This document shows positions 28,314 through 36,485 of a DNA stretch of 64,000 bases, piece after piece. The translations under genes were made by a program, and so were the position numbers. The notes under the pieces are model-generated. The model ran no database searches. It saw only the letters and a list, made by a program, of their open reading frames with translations, and was not told where the DNA came from. Numbering within the stretch: position 1 is the stretch's first letter; every line of letters begins with the position of its first letter. Origin of the DNA: Jeotgalibacillus sp. R-1-5s-1 (lineage in GTDB: Bacteria; Bacillota; Bacilli; Bacillales; Jeotgalibacillaceae); NCBI RefSeq assembly GCF_004405105.1, contig NZ_SORW01000053.1, positions 258,978-322,977 on the forward strand, given 5' to 3'.

Positions 28314-28763
28314 ATGTCAAATGAACACGAAACACCAATCGATTATTTCGGCTTCACCATGATTAGGGACGAGCTTATCCCGGATCTGCTGGGTACGCAT
28401 ACAAAGGACATCCTGTATTGGGCCGGAAAAAATATGGCCCGGAAATATCCATGTGAAAATGAAGGTGAACTGATCGCCTTTTTCGAACGCGCAAACTGGG
28501 GCAGCCTGACGATCACCCGTCAGAAAAATGATGAGATGCACTTTGAATTGTCCGGCTCTATCGTCGAGGAACGATTAAAAATAAAGGAAAGCCAATTTTC
28601 ACTTGAAGCCGGATTCCTCGCTGAACAAATAGCGATGATGAAGCAGTATCAGACAGAAGCTGTCTTTCAGAAAGAGAAGAAAAACAAAGTGCAGTTTGAA
28701 TTGAAGTCTGACTCAAGAGATCCTTATTCTCTTCCATCCAGAAAGGCCAACAGCCGCGTCTGA
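28314..28763 (+). CDS. yslB: YslB-family protein (DUF2507)
   Basis: A 149-residue soluble protein with the DUF2507/YslB pattern: DYFGFTMIRDELIPDLLGTH, LYWAGKNMARKYP, FFERANWGSLTI, and SLEAGFLAEQIA near the end. The fold resembles the V4R/4VR-type small-molecule-binding domains; the ligand is unknown. It is transcribed opposite to sdh and lysC, with its own promoter, and ends at a terminator shared with lysC. B. subtilis has yslB at the same place, between sdhC and lysC. Confidence 0.9.
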   Translation: MSNEHETPIDYFGFTMIRDELIPDLLGTHTKDILYWAGKNMARKYPCENEGELIAFFERANWGSLTITRQKNDEMHFELSGSIVEERLKIKESQFSLEAGFLAEQIAMMKQYQTEAVFQKEKKNKVQFELKSDSRDPYSLPSRKANSRV

Positions 28764-28772
28764 GCATACATA

Positions 28773-28803
28773 AAAGCGCCTGGAGCAAAACTCAGGCGCT
28801 TTA
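28773..28803. terminator. Bidirectional terminator between yslB and lysC
   Basis: AAAGCGCCTG / CAGGCGCTTT with A/T runs on both sides. It serves yslB (+) and lysC (-). Confidence 0.88.
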
Positions 28804-28805
28804 TT

Positions 28806-29306
28806 TTATTGTGCCTGCCCGGCTGAAAGCTCACTCAGACTGAAGCTGTCATGCAGAATTTGTGCCGCATCCTGCATCTTCTCCATATCTACCAGTGCAG
28901 AAACCTTAATCTCAGACGTGCTGACCATTTTCATTTGAATTCCGTTTGAGGCAAGTACGCTGAACATTTTCGCTGCCACACCCGGATTTGATACCATGCC
29001 GGACCCAACGATGGAAACCTTCGCTAATCCTGACTCGTGCTCAATCTGATCAAATCCGATCTGCTCTCTGTGCTGCTCAAGTACTTCAAGCGCATCATGC
29101 AATGCAGCCTCTTTGATAGAGAATGAAAGATTAACCTTCCCTGTATCTGTTTTACTTTGAATAATAATATCCACATCAATATGATTGTCAGCCAATACGG
29201 TGAAAACAGATGACATCCCTGTTAATTCATCCTGCAAACCGACAACGGTCATTCTGACAATCCCCTGATCAAATGCTACTCCTCGTACAACCAAATTTCC
29301 TTCCAT
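28806..29306 (-). CDS. lysC: Aspartokinase II, beta subunit (internal in-frame start)
   Basis: Internal ATG at codon 246 of lysC, preceded by GAGGAGG with eight bases spacing, much stronger than the site of the full-length gene. It encodes a 166-residue product consisting of the two ACT regulatory domains. B. subtilis aspartokinase II is known to be an alpha2-beta2 enzyme whose beta chain comes from such an internal start, at the equivalent MEGNL/MEQNL position. Confidence 0.85.
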   Translation of the reverse strand: MEGNLVVRGVAFDQGIVRMTVVGLQDELTGMSSVFTVLADNHIDVDIIIQSKTDTGKVNLSFSIKEAALHDALEVLEQHREQIGFDQIEHESGLAKVSIVGSGMVSNPGVAAKMFSVLASNGIQMKMVSTSEIKVSALVDMEKMQDAAQILHDSFSLSELSAGQAQ

Positions 29307-30041
29307 TGGTGCATCCTCCTCAATAATCGTTCCTTCCACTTCTTCCATACTCGAACGGACTGTTAGTGTAATCTGATGATTTTTAGCAAACTCAACCGCC
29401 CTTGGATGCAGAACGCCTGCACCAAGATTCGCCATCTCAAGCATTTCATCATAAGATACAGCTGTTAATTTCCTTGCACCCTTCACATATCTCGGATCTG
29501 TTGTGTATACTCCGTCAACATCTGTATAAATATCACATCTGTCTGCGCGCAGTGCTGCTGCGAGTGCTACAGCGGTCGTGTCAGAGCCGCCCCGGCCAAG
29601 TGTCGTAATTTCACCGTTTTCATCCATTCCCTGAAAACCCGCTACAACAAGAACACGGCCTTCAGCCAGCAGTCCCTTTACCCGCTCCGTCTTAACATCT
29701 GTAATTCTTGCATTGCTGAAGACAGCTTCTGTACGTATTCCTGCCTGCCAGCCCGTTAAGGACGTACTTTTATATCCTCTGTTTTGAAGCGCCATGGATA
29801 AGAGTGAAATCGACATCTGTTCACCCGTAGTCAGCAGCATATCCATTTCACGTTTCTCAGGCCTTGAAGTCATTTCCCCTGCCAGTCTGACAAGTTCATC
29901 GGTCGTTTTTCCCATTGCAGACACAACGACAATCACATCATTCCCGCGCTCTTTTTCCTGAATGACGCGATTGGCTACATGATGGATCTTTTCAACTGAT
30001 CCTACTGACGTTCCTCCAAACTTCTGAACAACTAAACCCAC
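28806..30041 (-). CDS. lysC: Aspartokinase II, alpha subunit (lysine-controlled)
   Basis: Phosphorylates aspartate, the first step toward lysine, diaminopimelate, threonine and methionine. It has 411 residues, starting with GTG at 30041 after GAAGGA. The kinase domain begins with KFGGTS (7-12) and includes TTGEQMS and GRGGSDTTAVALAAAL. Two ACT domains for lysine feedback fill about 265-400 (VAFDQGIVRMTVVGL..., LAKVSIVGSGMVSNPG...). An internal ribosome site makes the beta subunit from the same gene. Upstream is a lysine riboswitch with its own promoter. Confidence 0.96.
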   Translation of the reverse strand: MGLVVQKFGGTSVGSVEKIHHVANRVIQEKERGNDVIVVVSAMGKTTDELVRLAGEMTSRPEKREMDMLLTTGEQMSISLLSMALQNRGYKSTSLTGWQAGIRTEAVFSNARITDVKTERVKGLLAEGRVLVVAGFQGMDENGEITTLGRGGSDTTAVALAAALRADRCDIYTDVDGVYTTDPRYVKGARKLTAVSYDEMLEMANLGAGVLHPRAVEFAKNHQITLTVRSSMEEVEGTIIEEDAPMEGNLVVRGVAFDQGIVRMTVVGLQDELTGMSSVFTVLADNHIDVDIIIQSKTDTGKVNLSFSIKEAALHDALEVLEQHREQIGFDQIEHESGLAKVSIVGSGMVSNPGVAAKMFSVLASNGIQMKMVSTSEIKVSALVDMEKMQDAAQILHDSFSLSELSAGQAQ

Positions 30042-30086
30042 TTTAATTTCCTTCTCTCATATTGTATTTCTCAGCCTTCCGCGAAA

Positions 30087-30330
30087 TAAAAAAAGCAATG
30101 AGGAAGGCTATCCCCATTGCTTTTTAACAGACATCGTCCGTATATCGCACAGGTGAGATAGCTCTCCAGAACAGGTCAATGTCCTGACAGCCCTGCACCT
30201 CTTAAATGCAGAACCAGCAATCAGCTTGATGAATGGCTGATCACTTCGGCGGTCCGCCCCTTTCACACAGCTTCAAAGGAGTTCATCATCCTCTGCTGTG
30301 CTACTTTTGACGTCCGCACCTCTATCACCA
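30087..30330 (-). promoter_or_regulatory. Lysine riboswitch (L-box) of lysC
   Basis: On the minus strand the leader opens with AGAGGTGCGGACGTC, then AGCAGAGGATGATGAACTCC, GAAGGGG-like and GAGGTGCAGGGC segments, and AGAGCTATCTCACCTG, the L-box arrangement. It ends in a terminator with AAAAAGCAATG / CATTGCTTTTTTT arms (30087-30125). Lysine binding should favour the terminator and so shut lysC. Confidence 0.9.
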
Positions 30331-30358
30331 CTTTAGAAAAAGTGTATAATTTTCACTT

Positions 30359-30387
30359 ATTATAGCACTGCTTTTTTTAGACAGCAA
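30359..30387 (-). promoter_or_regulatory. Predicted SigA promoter of lysC
   Basis: Minus-strand TTGCTG (30382-30387), 17-base spacer, TATAAT (30359-30364), immediately after the uvrC stop. It gives a leader of about 310 bases holding the riboswitch. Confidence 0.7.
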
Positions 30388-30389
30388 CA

Positions 30390-32162
30390 CTATTCCTTTA
30401 ATTTCTCCACAATTTTCTCTGCTGTCGCAGCAGGAATTCCCGCCTTAACAATCTCCTCAAGCGGCGCTTCCCGCAGTTTTTTCACAGAGCCAAAATAACG
30501 CAATATCTGCTTTTTTCTCTGAGGCCCCACACCGGGAATTTCATCGAGCACAGACTGGATAGAGTTCTTTCCACGTACCTGCCTGTGAAACGTGATCGCA
30601 AACCGGTGAACTTCATCCTGTATTCTCTGCAACAGATAAAATTCCTGACTGCGCCTGTTTAATGGAATGATCTCAAGTGGATTTCCATACAACAGCTGCG
30701 ACGTATTATGGCGGTCGTCCTTGGCGAGACCGGCAACCGGAACCTCAATCCCAAGTTCATCCTCCACGATCTCCCGTGCTGCTTCAATCTGGCCCTTCCC
30801 TCCATCGATCAGAATCAAATCGGGTAACGGAAGATGATCTTTTAAGACACGTGTATATCGCCTGCGGATGACTTCACGCATGGATTCATAATCGTCAGGA
30901 CCCTGAACCGTTTTGATTTTATATTTCCTGTATTCTTTCCGGTCCGGCTTCCCGTCCTGAAAAACAACCATTGCGGAAACGGCATCCGCTCCCTGAATGT
31001 TTGAGTTGTCAAATGCCTCAATTCTGAGAGGAGGATAAATATTCATCGCCTCTCCAAGACTTTCAACCGCACGGATCGTCCGGTCTTCATCACGTTCAAT
31101 TAAGGCGAATTTTTCATGCAGCGCAATCCTGGCATTTTTTGAAGCCAGATTTACAAGATCTTTTTTCTGGCCTCTGACCGGCTGCTTTACTGTTACCTCC
31201 AGCAATTCCTCTGCCATATCCCGATTTATCGTTTGAGGAACAAGCACTTCCTTTGGCTTAAAATGATTCGCTTTCATATAAAACTGGCCCAGAAAGGTGA
31301 GAAATTCCTCTTCTGCTTCATCGTAAATCGGGAAAAGTGACACGTCGCGTTCAATCAGTTTCCCCTGACGAATGAAGAAAACCTGCACACACATCCAGCC
31401 TTTATCAACCGAATAGCCGAAAATATCACGATTAGTGAAATCATTCATCGTCATTTTCTGCTTTTCCATTGTCGCTTCAATGTGAATAATCTGATCCCTG
31501 AATTCCTTTGCACGCTCGAACTCAAGGTTCTCAGCAGCCTTTTCCATTTTCACCTTCAGCTCTTTTTTCACTTCCTTAAACCCACCGTTAAGGAAACGGG
31601 CAATATCCTCCGTCATTTGACGGTATGTGCTCTCCTCCACTTTGAACTCACACGGCGCAAGACATTGACCCATATGATAATAAAGACAAACTTTATCCGG
31701 AAGTGTGGAGCACTTTCTCAGCGGATACATGCGATCAAGGAGTTTTTTTGTTTCATTCGCTGCCTGTGCATTTGGGTAGGGACCAAAATATTTCCCTTTA
31801 TCTCTTTTAACTTTTCTTGTAATCAGAAGACGCGGGTGCCGCTCAGCAGTCACCTTGATAAATGGATACGTTTTATCATCCTTCAGCATGACGTTGTATT
31901 TCGGATCATGCTTTTTAATCAGATTCAATTCAAGAATGAGTGCCTCTATATTGGATGAAGTAACGATATATTCAAAGTCCTCGATTTCTGATACAAGCCG
32001 CTGGGTTTTCCCGTCATGCGAACCTGTAAAATAGGACCTGACCCGATTTTTCAGCACTTTGGCTTTACCAACATAAATGATGGTTCCCTGACGGTCTTTC
32101 ATTAAATAACAGCCCGGCTGGTCAGGAAGGACGGCCAGTTTATTTTTGAGTAAATCGTTCAT
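30390..32162 (-). CDS. uvrC: UvrABC system protein C (excinuclease)
   Basis: Makes the two incisions in nucleotide excision repair. It has 590 residues. The GIY-YIG 3'-nuclease domain is at about 14-93 ([19 protein letters not shown]). The UVR motif binding UvrB lies around 197-232, the RNase H-like 5'-nuclease domain around 370-500 ([30 protein letters not shown]). Two helix-hairpin-helix motifs lie at the C-terminus ([17 protein letters not shown]). AGGAGG lies before the ATG. It stands alone between trxA and lysC, as in B. subtilis. Confidence 0.97.
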   Translation of the reverse strand: MNDLLKNKLAVLPDQPGCYLMKDRQGTIIYVGKAKVLKNRVRSYFTGSHDGKTQRLVSEIEDFEYIVTSSNIEALILELNLIKKHDPKYNVMLKDDKTYPFIKVTAERHPRLLITRKVKRDKGKYFGPYPNAQAANETKKLLDRMYPLRKCSTLPDKVCLYYHMGQCLAPCEFKVEESTYRQMTEDIARFLNGGFKEVKKELKVKMEKAAENLEFERAKEFRDQIIHIEATMEKQKMTMNDFTNRDIFGYSVDKGWMCVQVFFIRQGKLIERDVSLFPIYDEAEEEFLTFLGQFYMKANHFKPKEVLVPQTINRDMAEELLEVTVKQPVRGQKKDLVNLASKNARIALHEKFALIERDEDRTIRAVESLGEAMNIYPPLRIEAFDNSNIQGADAVSAMVVFQDGKPDRKEYRKYKIKTVQGPDDYESMREVIRRRYTRVLKDHLPLPDLILIDGGKGQIEAAREIVEDELGIEVPVAGLAKDDRHNTSQLLYGNPLEIIPLNRRSQEFYLLQRIQDEVHRFAITFHRQVRGKNSIQSVLDEIPGVGPQRKKQILRYFGSVKKLREAPLEEIVKAGIPAATAEKIVEKLKE

Positions 32163-32337
32163 GTCGATGGCCTCCTGGTAAATGTTTTCGAAGTATTTTT
32201 TCTTGTTTACTGCGAGTCTTGGATGACCGGCTTATTCTACCATTTTACTTTAGTGTGTTATGTTTAATCAAAAATTAAAGTTGTTTTTTGTGAGGGGATG
32301 ATGTGGACAATAAAGGAATTTATCTTTATAGCAAACC

Positions 32338-32454
32338 GGGCAGGGGAGCATCCTCCGCTTTCCGTGGCCGCGCGGTGAGCCAGCTAGTGCTTCGCACTAT
32401 GCTGTCTCACCTGTCGCTCCTCCGCCACAGGAGTCTGCGGATGCTCCCCTGCCC
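32338..32454 (+). repeat. Dispersed hairpin repeat, copy C
   Basis: Outer arms GGGCAGGGGAGCATCC (32338-32353) and GGATGCTCCCCTGCCC (32439-32454), 16 bp perfect. The core is as in copy B (CGCTTTCCGTGGCCGCGCGG; GGTGAG/CTCACC around AGTGCTTCGCACT). It sits in the uvrC-trxA gap; the remainder of 32163-32672 shows no gene. Confidence 0.92.
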
Positions 32455-32636
32455 TATGTGGTTCGACTCTATCAATAGCTATATTTAAAAATAAGAAACC
32501 GAAAAAAATAATTCATTGCAATGATAAACTGCGCTGGAGGCATCCTTAATTTATGTACAATCGAAAATCCTTTCAACACCAATTGTTAGTAAAGAGTATG
32601 TAATTAAACAATTTTCTATATCAACAAACATAATTG

Positions 32637-32665
32637 AAAAAACCGGGCACTGGGCCCGGTTTTTG
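32637..32665. terminator. Terminator of trxA
   Basis: AAAACCGGGC / GCCCGGTTTT hairpin with a short loop and A/T runs on both sides, a few bases after the trxA stop. Confidence 0.85.
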
Positions 32666-32672
32666 GTTTGTT

Positions 32673-32987
32673 TTATGCGTGTTTGTTTAGAAGCTCTTCT
32701 AGTGCTTCTTTCGGCTGGAAGCCTACTACTTTGTCCACAATTTCTCCGTCTTTGAATACGACTAGAGTCGGGATGCTCATTACGCCGAATTTGCTTGCTG
32801 TTTCCTGATTTTCGTCCACATCAAGCTTTACGATTTTCACTTTATCGCCCATGTCAGCATCAAGTTCTTCAAGAACGGGTGCAATCATTTTACAAGGTCC
32901 GCACCATGTTGCCCAGAAATCAGCAAGTACTAGACCGTCTTTTGTTTCTTCAGTAAATGTTTGATCAGTTGCGTGTGCAATTGCCAT
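32673..32987 (-). CDS. trxA: Thioredoxin
   Basis: Small cytoplasmic disulfide reductase, essential in B. subtilis. It has 104 residues from ATG 32987 ([10 protein letters not shown]), with GGAGG eight bases upstream; the longer open frame upstream has no ribosome site. The active site WCGPC is at 28-32, with cis-Pro in MSIPTLVVF. It follows etfA as in B. subtilis but probably has its own promoter. Confidence 0.97.
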   Translation of the reverse strand: MAIAHATDQTFTEETKDGLVLADFWATWCGPCKMIAPVLEELDADMGDKVKIVKLDVDENQETASKFGVMSIPTLVVFKDGEIVDKVVGFQPKEALEELLNKHA

Positions 32988-33130
32988 TCGTAATTCCTCC
33001 TTATTGGTTCCGAATCTAAAATGAGTATAGCAGGCAGAAAAAGGTTTCGCCACCTTTATGCTTAACATCATGGACTCAAAATAAAAGGGCAGGACGCTCT
33101 GTTGAGAGTTAGCCCCACCCATTTATTTAA

Positions 33131-34096
33131 TTATGAAACTTTTACTTTTTTAAATTCTTCAATTAGTAATGGTACGACTTCAAACAGGTCTCCAACGATT
33201 CCGTAATCGGCCACCTTAAAGATGTTCGCTTCCGGATCCTTATTGATCGCCACGATGACTTTTGAGTTTGACATACCGGCCATATGCTGAATGGCACCTG
33301 AAATTCCGCATGCAATATACAGATCCGGTGTAACCACTTTACCTGTCTGGCCGATTTGCAGTGAGTAGTCACAGTAATCAGCGTCACATGCTCCACGTGA
33401 AGCACCTACTGCACCGCCAAGAAGATCAGCGAGTTCTTTTAGCGGCTCGAATCCTTCTTCACTCTTTACTCCGCGTCCGCCTGCTACGATAACTTTCGCT
33501 TCTGACAGGTCAACACCATCCGTTGCTTTACGAACAACGTCTTTAATGATTGTGCGAAGGTCCTTAATGTCAACACTTACAGATGATACTTCACCTGAAC
33601 GGCCTTCTTCTTTTTCAAGAGGTGCAATGTTGTTTGGTCTGATTGTAATAAATGTCAGTCCATCTTTAATGACTTTCTTTTCGAATGCCTTACCACTGTA
33701 AATCGGACGGATGAATACCGGCCCGTCTTCAATTGATGTTACGTCTGAAACAAGTCCGCTGTTCAGTCTGCCGGCAATCTTAGGTGAAAGATCTTTTCCG
33801 AGTGCTGTGTGACCAAACACAAGTCCTTCCGGAGACTCCTGCTCAATGACTGCAAGCAATGCCTGTGCGTAACCGTCAGAAGAATACTGCTCAAGCTTTG
33901 CATCTTCAACTGTTACAACTTTATCCGCTCCATATGCGAAAAGCTCATCTGCAAGTCCTGATACCTGGCTGCCAATCAGGACACTGACAACTTCGCCGCC
34001 ATCTGAGATTTTTTTTCCGGCTGCGATTGCTTCAAACGATACATTTCTTAATGCACCTTCTCTGGATTCTGCTAAAACCACTACTTTTTTGCTCAT
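33131..34096 (-). CDS. etfA: Electron transfer flavoprotein, alpha subunit
   Basis: Accepts electrons from acyl-CoA dehydrogenases, together with EtfB, during fatty-acid oxidation. It has 321 residues from ATG 34096 (MSKKVVVLAE), with GGAGG nine bases upstream. The C-terminal FAD domain shows GGRGVKSEEGF, GASRGACDADYC, QIGQTGKVVTPDLYIACGIS and AINKDPEANIFKVADYGIVGD. Last gene of lcfA-fadR-fadB-etfB-etfA. Confidence 0.97.
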   Translation of the reverse strand: MSKKVVVLAESREGALRNVSFEAIAAGKKISDGGEVVSVLIGSQVSGLADELFAYGADKVVTVEDAKLEQYSSDGYAQALLAVIEQESPEGLVFGHTALGKDLSPKIAGRLNSGLVSDVTSIEDGPVFIRPIYSGKAFEKKVIKDGLTFITIRPNNIAPLEKEEGRSGEVSSVSVDIKDLRTIIKDVVRKATDGVDLSEAKVIVAGGRGVKSEEGFEPLKELADLLGGAVGASRGACDADYCDYSLQIGQTGKVVTPDLYIACGISGAIQHMAGMSNSKVIVAINKDPEANIFKVADYGIVGDLFEVVPLLIEEFKKVKVS

Positions 34097-34185
34097 ATGA
34101 TAAAACCTCCTGGTTATTGTCATGTTTATTACTAACTTTGACTCTGACATTCCGAGTCTATCAGCCCATTTTTTTGATTATTTGA

Positions 34186-34959
34186 TCAGATTACTTTCGC
34201 TTCTTTTCTCAGAAGATCAACAAGTTCTCTTACCTGAGCGTCAACGTCTCCTTCGAGAATACGTCCTGCTTCTTTCGCTGGTGGAAGGTAAATTTCAACT
34301 GTTTCCGTTTTCGGTTCAACGTCTTCTTCCTCAAGATCAAGGTCATCAAGCTCAAGCTCATCAAGCGGCTTTTTCTTTGCTTTCATGATACCCGGAAGTG
34401 ATGGATAACGAGGATCGTTCAGACCCTGCTGTGCTGTTACGAGTAATGGAAGAGAGGTTTCAATCGTTTCTGAATCTCCTTCTACATCACGTACGATCGT
34501 GACTGTATCTCCCTCGATTTTGATGCTTGTGATGGTCGTCACGTAAGGAATATTCAACTGCTCAGCCACACGTGGTCCAACCTGACCTGAACCGCCGTCA
34601 ATTGCCACGTTTCCTCCGATGATCAGATCTGCTTCTTTATCTTTTAGATATTCAGCAAGAATTTTTGCTGTTGTAAACTGATCTGTTTCATCAAGATCGT
34701 CTTCAACATTAACCAGTACTGCCTTATCTGCACCCATTGCCAGTGCTGTGCGGAGCTGCTTTTCTGTTTCTTCATTTCCAACGGATACAACCGTTACTTC
34801 TCCGCCGTGCTCATCGCGAAGCTGGATTGCTTCTTCAATTGCATATTCATCGTAAGGATTGATGATGAATTCTGCTCCGTCTTCTGCAATTTTTCCACCC
34901 TGAACTGAGATTTTTTCCTCTGTATCAAACGTTCTTTTCATCAGTACGTAAATATTCAT
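34186..34959 (-). CDS. etfB: Electron transfer flavoprotein, beta subunit
   Basis: AMP-binding partner of EtfA. It has 257 residues beginning MNIYVLMKRTFDTEEK. Family signatures are AIEEAIQLRDEHGGEVTVVSVG, LAMGADKAVLV and GGNVAIDGGSGQVGPRVAEQLN, with an acidic LDELELDDLDLEEEDVE stretch near the C-terminus. GGAGGG lies upstream. The 89-base gap to etfA shows no terminator, so the two are cotranscribed. Confidence 0.97.
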   Translation of the reverse strand: MNIYVLMKRTFDTEEKISVQGGKIAEDGAEFIINPYDEYAIEEAIQLRDEHGGEVTVVSVGNEETEKQLRTALAMGADKAVLVNVEDDLDETDQFTTAKILAEYLKDKEADLIIGGNVAIDGGSGQVGPRVAEQLNIPYVTTITSIKIEGDTVTIVRDVEGDSETIETSLPLLVTAQQGLNDPRYPSLPGIMKAKKKPLDELELDDLDLEEEDVEPKTETVEIYLPPAKEAGRILEGDVDAQVRELVDLLRKEAKVI

Positions 34960-34996
34960 GTTATTCCCTCCGATTTTTCATCAAAATTTATTTATA

Positions 34997-35770
34997 TTAA
35001 TTTCCTTTAAAAACAGGTTTTCTTTTTTCAATGAATGCGCCAATGCCTTCTTTTGCGTCTTCTGATACGAATACTTCTCCAAAAAGTTCAGCTTCTTTAT
35101 CAACACCGGCCTGAAATTCACCGCGTTTTGAATATTGAAGAAGCTCGATCGCCGCTTTCACTGAAACAGGACTCTTTTGGGCCAGCTTTAATGCAAGCGC
35201 TTTCGATTTTTCGAATACTTCTTCTTCCGGGAACGCCTGATTGGCCAGACCCCAACGCACAGCTTCTTCACCTGATATCGGATCGCTCGATAAAAGCATT
35301 TCTGCTGCTTTAGCAAAACCGACATATCTCGGCAGTCTTTGAGAGCCTGCAAACCCCGGAATTAAACCGAGTTGCAGTTCAGGCAGACCAAGCTTCGCCG
35401 TGTCGCTTACGTAGCGGATATGACAGCCCATTGCGAGCTCAAGTCCACCGCCTAATGCGGCACCATGGATAGAGGCAATAATTGGTTTTGAGAACGCTTC
35501 CATTCTTTCGAATACGCGTTGACCCCTTTGTGCCAGTTTAGTAAACTCTGCCCCGGAAGGAACCTCAGTGAATTCCTTAATGTCAGCGCCTGCAGAAAAA
35601 AATCTGCCTTCACCGTGGATGAGAAGGACTCTTACATCCTGATCATGTTCCACTGCATCAAGCCACGAATCAATCTCTTCAATCAGCGCACCCGACAAAG
35701 CGTTTGCCGGGGGACGGCTGATCGTCGCTGTTGAAATAAATTCATTGTTCTCCCATCGTAAAAATCCCAT
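34997..35770 (-). CDS. fadB: Enoyl-CoA hydratase (FadB/YsiB)
   Basis: Crotonase-fold enzyme hydrating 2-enoyl-CoA in beta-oxidation. It has 257 residues. Oxyanion-hole and catalytic segments are intact: FSAGADIKEF (about 58-67), HGAALGGGLELAMGC with E111, and GLPELQLGLIPGFAG with E131. These are the two glutamates needed for hydration, so an active enzyme is expected. It lies between fadR (14 bases) and etfB (37 bases) in the operon. There is no dehydrogenase domain, as in B. subtilis YsiB. Confidence 0.94.
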   Translation of the reverse strand: MGFLRWENNEFISTATISRPPANALSGALIEEIDSWLDAVEHDQDVRVLLIHGEGRFFSAGADIKEFTEVPSGAEFTKLAQRGQRVFERMEAFSKPIIASIHGAALGGGLELAMGCHIRYVSDTAKLGLPELQLGLIPGFAGSQRLPRYVGFAKAAEMLLSSDPISGEEAVRWGLANQAFPEEEVFEKSKALALKLAQKSPVSVKAAIELLQYSKRGEFQAGVDKEAELFGEVFVSEDAKEGIGAFIEKRKPVFKGN

Positions 35771-35784
35771 GTTCTTATCCCCCT

Positions 35785-36366
35785 TTATTTGCGCAATCCT
35801 TTAACAAGAAGGGTATGTACACCCGGAGCCAGGTCGGTGATTGAATATTTCTGATCGTTAATCACCCACGACGTGGCGACCTCATCAATCGTACCAAAGA
35901 CCATTTGTCTTGCCAATCTGATATCAAGGTCCTCAGACAGCACCCCGTTATCCACGCCGTTTTGAAGCACCTCATCAACGAGTACGAGATACTCCTTCAG
36001 CACTTTATTAATCCGGAGTCTGATATCTTTGTTGGACTGCCTCAGTTCAAGCTGTGTTACAATAGCAAGGTGATGATCCTCTGCAAGCATATTAAAATGG
36101 CTGTCTACCAGTATTTTCAGCTGATCAATGGCATCGGTTTTATCCGACATTCTCTTCCTGATTGACTGGACAAACTGACCCATTTTTTCTTCAAATAAAG
36201 AAATCAGTATATCTTCTTTATTTTTGAAATACAGATAAATCGTACCGTCCGCAACACCTGCCTGCTTGGCAATTTTTGAAACCTGAGCATGATGGTAGCC
36301 GTTTTCGGCAATGACCACAACGGCTGCATCAATAATCATTTTATATTTTGGTTTATCTTTCTTCAT
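35785..36366 (-). CDS. fadR: Fatty-acid degradation regulator FadR (TetR family)
   Basis: TetR-type repressor of beta-oxidation genes, released by long-chain acyl-CoA in B. subtilis. It has 193 residues from ATG 36366 (MKKDKPKYK), with AGGTG eight bases upstream. The helix-turn-helix is at about 25-50 (VSKIAKQAGVADGTIYLYFKNKEDIL). The gene has its own promoter (TTGACG-N17-TAAGAT) with a FadR-type operator right at the transcription start, implying autoregulation in addition to read-through from lcfA. Confidence 0.94.
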   Translation of the reverse strand: MKKDKPKYKMIIDAAVVVIAENGYHHAQVSKIAKQAGVADGTIYLYFKNKEDILISLFEEKMGQFVQSIRKRMSDKTDAIDQLKILVDSHFNMLAEDHHLAIVTQLELRQSNKDIRLRINKVLKEYLVLVDEVLQNGVDNGVLSEDLDIRLARQMVFGTIDEVATSWVINDQKYSITDLAPGVHTLLVKGLRK

Positions 36367-36405
36367 CAGGCCATCACCTTTCAGACAAAATAAAAGACGA
36401 AAATA

Positions 36406-36423
36406 TGAATGATGATTCATTCA
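36406..36423. promoter_or_regulatory. FadR-type operator in front of fadR
   Basis: TGAATGATGATTCATTCA: 7-bp arms TGAATGA and TCATTCA around 4 bases, close to the B. subtilis FadR consensus TGAATGAMTANTCATTCA. It starts about 8 bases downstream of the predicted -10. Confidence 0.85.
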
Positions 36424-36430
36424 TATTTTC

Positions 36431-36459
36431 ATCTTACTAAGAAATGCGATTTGCGTCAA
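36431..36459 (-). promoter_or_regulatory. Predicted SigA promoter of fadR
   Basis: Minus-strand TTGACG (36454-36459), 17-base spacer, TAAGAT (36431-36436), in the lcfA-fadR gap. Confidence 0.7.
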
Positions 36460-36485
36460 GCAAAATCGCATGTAAAATCAGGCCA

